Shown here: positions 6,002 through 8,525 of the stretch, piece by piece | Layout of the letters: each line of letters begins with the position of its first letter | Numbering within the stretch: position 1 is the first letter of the stretch | Assembly (NCBI GenBank): GCA_945917385.1 | Contig: CAMEHJ010000034.1 | Span: 1-8,525 of the forward strand | Direction of reading: 5' to 3' | Length of the DNA: 8,525 bases | Source of the DNA: an uncultured bacterium | Lineage (GTDB): Bacteria > Bacillota_A > Clostridia > Oscillospirales > Oscillospiraceae | Notes under the pieces: model-generated | What the model was told of the DNA's origin: nothing | The model's database searches: none | The model's input: the letters and a program-made list of their open reading frames with translations, nothing else | Made by a program: the position numbers and the translations under genes

Positions 6002-7177
6002 ATGAAGTCAGAGGGAAATAAATTGAAGGCCATTGTGAAGCTGTGCTTTGCAGCGGCGGTTATTCTTGCCTTGTCAACAGGCTTTGTCAGGGCGGTCTTT
6101 TTCCCGAAGGACGTGAACGAGTACGAAAGCCGCATGGCAAATCAGTTCCCGGCGTTTACCGCGGAGAGCTTTTCTGATTCCTCCTTTCAGGACGGTGCGG
6201 AGGATGCGCTGTCCGACCAGCTCCCGCTCTCTACATATTTAAAAAAGGCTTATAATTTGCTCAGCTATAAGTATCAGGAGCTTTGCTCGATACCGATTAC
6301 AAGCCGGCATGAGGGAAAATACTTCCATATCAAGGAGAAGGAAATCTATAACGGCATGCTTGCGGTAAAGCCGGAAGCGCTTGAAAGCGCCCTGCCGCGG
6401 CTTGAGTATGTTGTAAAATCCTTCAACAGAGCCATTGACAACAACCCCGACACGGAGTTCTATCTCTACTATGTGGAATGTGACACGGATATAAATTTCG
6501 AGACGGGCGAAAAGGTCGGCTTTTACAAATACCTGAAAGGCGCGTTGAATGTTCCGGAAAGAAACTCTGCCTGCTTTTCGCTTGACAGCTTTGAAGATTT
6601 CAAGGGCTCCTTTTACGAGACGGATCACCACTGGAATCTGTACGGCTCATACGCCGGATATAAGCAGCTTCATGCGCTTCTCCGCTGCGGCGGCGAAGCC
6701 ATGACCCCCGAAGAAGAGGTGGACACGGGCAAATTCTGGCACGGCACAAGGGCGACGGATATCGGCTTTGAGGGCTGGGACGAGCCGTTTTGCGCATACC
6801 GTTTCGCCTTTCCGCAAATGCAGGTGACGCTCAACGGGGCACAGGCCGCAGACTACGGGATGCAGGATGTTTTCCTTTCCGGCGGCGGTGGGAAGATATC
6901 CTATATGAACTTCTACGGAAACAACTTCAATGAGGTAGTCATTGATACAGGCAATGAGTCGGGGGAGAACCTGCTCATTGTCGGAGACTCATTTTCTCAT
7001 GCAGTGCTGAAGCTGCTCGCGTCGCATTTTCACAGGACGGTGCTTATAGACGGTCGGAACAGCCCGGTCACGCAGGACGAATTTACGGAGTATCTGGAAA
7101 AATACGACATTGATAAGGTCCTGTTCATGGGCACACTCTTAGGCTTCGGGGACGAGCAATTCGCAATTTCGGAGTAA
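6002..7177 (+). CDS. DHHW-family (AlgX/AlgJ-like SGNH) surface-glycan acylation protein
   Basis: A 391-residue protein with an N-terminal membrane anchor or signal (about 11-33) and an extracytoplasmic domain. The family-naming motif is TDHHW (207-211), giving the D-x-H pair D208/H210. The partner serine motif is LIVGDSFSHAV (325-335), with S330 as predicted nucleophile. Together they match the Asp-His...Ser arrangement of SGNH-like AlgX/AlgJ O-acetyltransferases, which act on exported polysaccharide using acyl groups supplied by an MBOAT partner. Other visible segments are FFPKDVNEYESRMANQFPA (33-51), typical of the family's start after the membrane helix, and a C-terminal YDIDKVLFMGTL (368-379). 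An MBOAT gene starts 15 bases after the stop, confirming the pairing. The polymer modified (capsule, exopolysaccharide or wall glycan) cannot be told, since no glycosyltransferase is in view. Whether this member transfers acetyl groups or only helps is inferred. Long minus-strand frames over it (for example 6239-6631) are shadows. Confidence 0.88.
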   Translation: MKSEGNKLKAIVKLCFAAAVILALSTGFVRAVFFPKDVNEYESRMANQFPAFTAESFSDSSFQDGAEDALSDQLPLSTYLKKAYNLLSYKYQELCSIPITSRHEGKYFHIKEKEIYNGMLAVKPEALESALPRLEYVVKSFNRAIDNNPDTEFYLYYVECDTDINFETGEKVGFYKYLKGALNVPERNSACFSLDSFEDFKGSFYETDHHWNLYGSYAGYKQLHALLRCGGEAMTPEEEVDTGKFWHGTRATDIGFEGWDEPFCAYRFAFPQMQVTLNGAQAADYGMQDVFLSGGGGKISYMNFYGNNFNEVVIDTGNESGENLLIVGDSFSHAVLKLLASHFHRTVLIDGRNSPVTQDEFTEYLEKYDIDKVLFMGTLLGFGDEQFAISE

Positions 7178-7192
7178 TTTTCGGAGGACAGT

Positions 7193-8525
7193 ATGGTATT
7201 CAGCAGCTCGGCGTTTCTTTTTATGTTTTTTCCGCTGACGGTAATTTTATATTTTCTCTGCCCGAACCGGAAGTACAGAAACGGGGTGCTTCTGCTCGCG
7301 TCGCTGGTGTTTTACGCATGGGGCAGCGGGCCGAAATTTCTCGCGCTGATTTTAGCGGCGGTCGCTGTGGCCTACACCGGCGGACTTGCCATTGACAGGC
7401 TCTCGCGGCAGGGGAAGAGCCGCGCGCGCAAAATAGTGTTTGTCATTACCACGGCGCTTTTGCTCTCCAGCCTTTTCGTTTTCAAGTATCTGAACTTCTC
7501 GGTGAGAAATCTTGAGCTGCTGTTCGGCAGAAGCTTCGGTGTCAGGGAAATCGTCCTGCCCATCGGCATAAGCTTCTACACCTTCCAGATTCTTTCCTAC
7601 GTTTTTGACCTCTACATGGGCAAGGTCAGCGTGCAGAAAAACCCCGTATACCTGCTGCTGTATGTCAGCTTTTTCCCACAGCTTATCGCGGGCCCCATCG
7701 TCCGGTATGAGACGGTGCAGAATGAGATCGTCAACCGGCATGAGACGCTTGACGAATTCTCCTACGGTCTGAAGCGCTTTATCATAGGGCTTGCAAAGAA
7801 GGTCATCATTGCAAACAATGTCGCAATGACAGCGGAGATAATCTACGCGGGAGATCCCGCGGTGTACGGCACGGCGATGTACTGGGTCGCGGCTCTGGCG
7901 TACACGCTGCAAATTTATTTCGACTTCTCCGGGTACAGCGACATGGCGATAGGCATCGGGCGTATGTTCGGCTTTCACTTCCTTGAAAACTTCGATAACC
8001 CCTATATCTCCCGCTCGATAACCGAATTCTGGCGGCGCTGGCACATCTCACTTTCCTCGTGGTTCAGGGACTATGTTTATATCCCGCTCGGCGGCAACAG
8101 GGTCGGAAAAGCCAAGTGGCTCAGAAACATCATGGTGGTGTGGATGCTGACGGGTATCTGGCACGGGGCGGAGTGGAACTTTATCCTGTGGGGACTTTAC
8201 TACGGGGTGCTGCTGATTGCCGAGAAGCTGTGGCTCGGCCGGTATATCGAAAAGCTTCCGAAGGCTTTGTCGTGGCTTTATACATTTATAATTGTGAATG
8301 TCGGCTGGGTCATTTTCAATCTTACCGACTTTTCGCAGATGGCGCTTGCGCTCAGAATGATGTTCACGCCGCACGCGACGCGATGGCTCGATATGTTCGC
8401 AAGCGAGATAAGCATTACGCGCTCATATCTGTTCATCCCGCTGGGACTTATATGCTCTCTGCCGCTGAGAAAGCTGTTTAAGCCGGCAAAGAGCGCCTTA
8501 TGGGAGCTTATTTACAGCGGAGGAT
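7193..8525 (+). CDS. MBOAT O-acyltransferase, AlgI/DltB type (cut by right edge)
   Basis: The frame from the ATG at 7193 stays open to the window end, giving 444 codons. It starts MVFSSSAFLFMFFPLTVILY and is strongly hydrophobic with about ten membrane segments. MBOAT hallmarks are LPIGISFYTFQILSYVFDLY (122-141), FFPQLIAGPIVRY (160-172), IYFDFSGYSDMAIGIGRMFG (241-260), NFDNPY (266-271), EFWRRWHISLSSWFRDYVYI (278-297) with H284, and the catalytic-site motif LTGIWHGAEWNFILWG (319-334) with H324, equivalent to the essential histidine of AlgI. These enzymes move acyl groups from a cytoplasmic donor across the membrane to an extracellular acceptor protein. GGAGG (7183-7187) lies 5 bases before the start, and the gap to the DHHW gene is 15 bases, so the two are one operon. 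The DHHW protein is the likely partner. Only the last few dozen residues seem to be missing. Antisense frames (7352-8044, 8048-8374) and a same-strand frame (8059-8481) are shadows. Confidence 0.95.
   Translation, partial: MVFSSSAFLFMFFPLTVILYFLCPNRKYRNGVLLLASLVFYAWGSGPKFLALILAAVAVAYTGGLAIDRLSRQGKSRARKIVFVITTALLLSSLFVFKYLNFSVRNLELLFGRSFGVREIVLPIGISFYTFQILSYVFDLYMGKVSVQKNPVYLLLYVSFFPQLIAGPIVRYETVQNEIVNRHETLDEFSYGLKRFIIGLAKKVIIANNVAMTAEIIYAGDPAVYGTAMYWVAALAYTLQIYFDFSGYSDMAIGIGRMFGFHFLENFDNPYISRSITEFWRRWHISLSSWFRDYVYIPLGGNRVGKAKWLRNIMVVWMLTGIWHGAEWNFILWGLYYGVLLIAEKLWLGRYIEKLPKALSWLYTFIIVNVGWVIFNLTDFSQMALALRMMFTPHATRWLDMFASEISITRSYLFIPLGLICSLPLRKLFKPAKSALWELIYSGG

Noticed and set aside
7352..8044. 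230-residue minus-strand frame over the MBOAT gene
   Set aside because: The plus-strand frame gives an unmistakable MBOAT protein, so the antisense frame is a shadow.

Overview
This 8.5-kb window looks like chromosomal DNA of an anaerobic, low-to-mid GC gut-type Firmicute (Clostridia, probably Oscillospirales-like). The basis is the gene and regulator mix: a c-di-GMP-I riboswitch ahead of a secreted protein, a PocR-AraC regulator, a DHHW/MBOAT pair, A/T-rich intergenic regions with sigma-A-type TATAAT promoters, and palindromic REP-like elements of a style I associate with that group. The lineage call is inference. No phage, transposase, CRISPR, tRNA or rRNA was seen.

Layout. (1) Positions 1-190, minus strand: the first 63 codons of a secreted protein that runs off the left edge. 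(2) Positions 191-645: a divergent intergenic region. On the minus strand it holds a well-conserved c-di-GMP-I (GEMM) aptamer at about 301-380, followed by a strong hairpin at 260-294 that can act as a terminator. On the plus strand it holds the promoter of the next gene. (3) 646-1638, plus: a PocR-sensor/AraC-type transcription factor. (4) 1639-2266: a 628-bp gene-free island of palindromic elements, bracketed by two nearly identical 26-bp hairpins exactly 340 bp apart, then an A/T-rich stretch with the next promoter. (5) 2267-4096, plus: an unusual fusion of an extracytoplasmic alpha/beta-hydrolase with a polytopic membrane domain of about eight helices. (6) 4339-5826, plus: glycerol kinase GlpK, with its own near-consensus promoter and a very strong terminator. 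(7) 6002-7177 and 7193-8525 (cut by the right edge): a two-gene operon of a DHHW (SGNH/AlgX-like) protein and an MBOAT O-acyltransferase of the AlgI/DltB type.

How the genes may work together. The DHHW and MBOAT genes form a clear unit. The MBOAT should carry acyl groups across the membrane, and the DHHW protein should place or edit them on an extracellular glycan or wall polymer. The PocR-AraC regulator is of a kind linked to sensing small diols or glycerol-like compounds, so glpK 2.7 kb downstream is a plausible but unproven target. The secreted protein under c-di-GMP control and the surface-glycan acylation operon both concern the cell surface, but nothing in the sequence links them directly.

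The most interesting items are the c-di-GMP-I riboswitch with a readable switching mechanism, the hydrolase/membrane-domain fusion of unknown substrate, and the repeat island with duplicated terminator hairpins. I found no clearly new multi-gene system.
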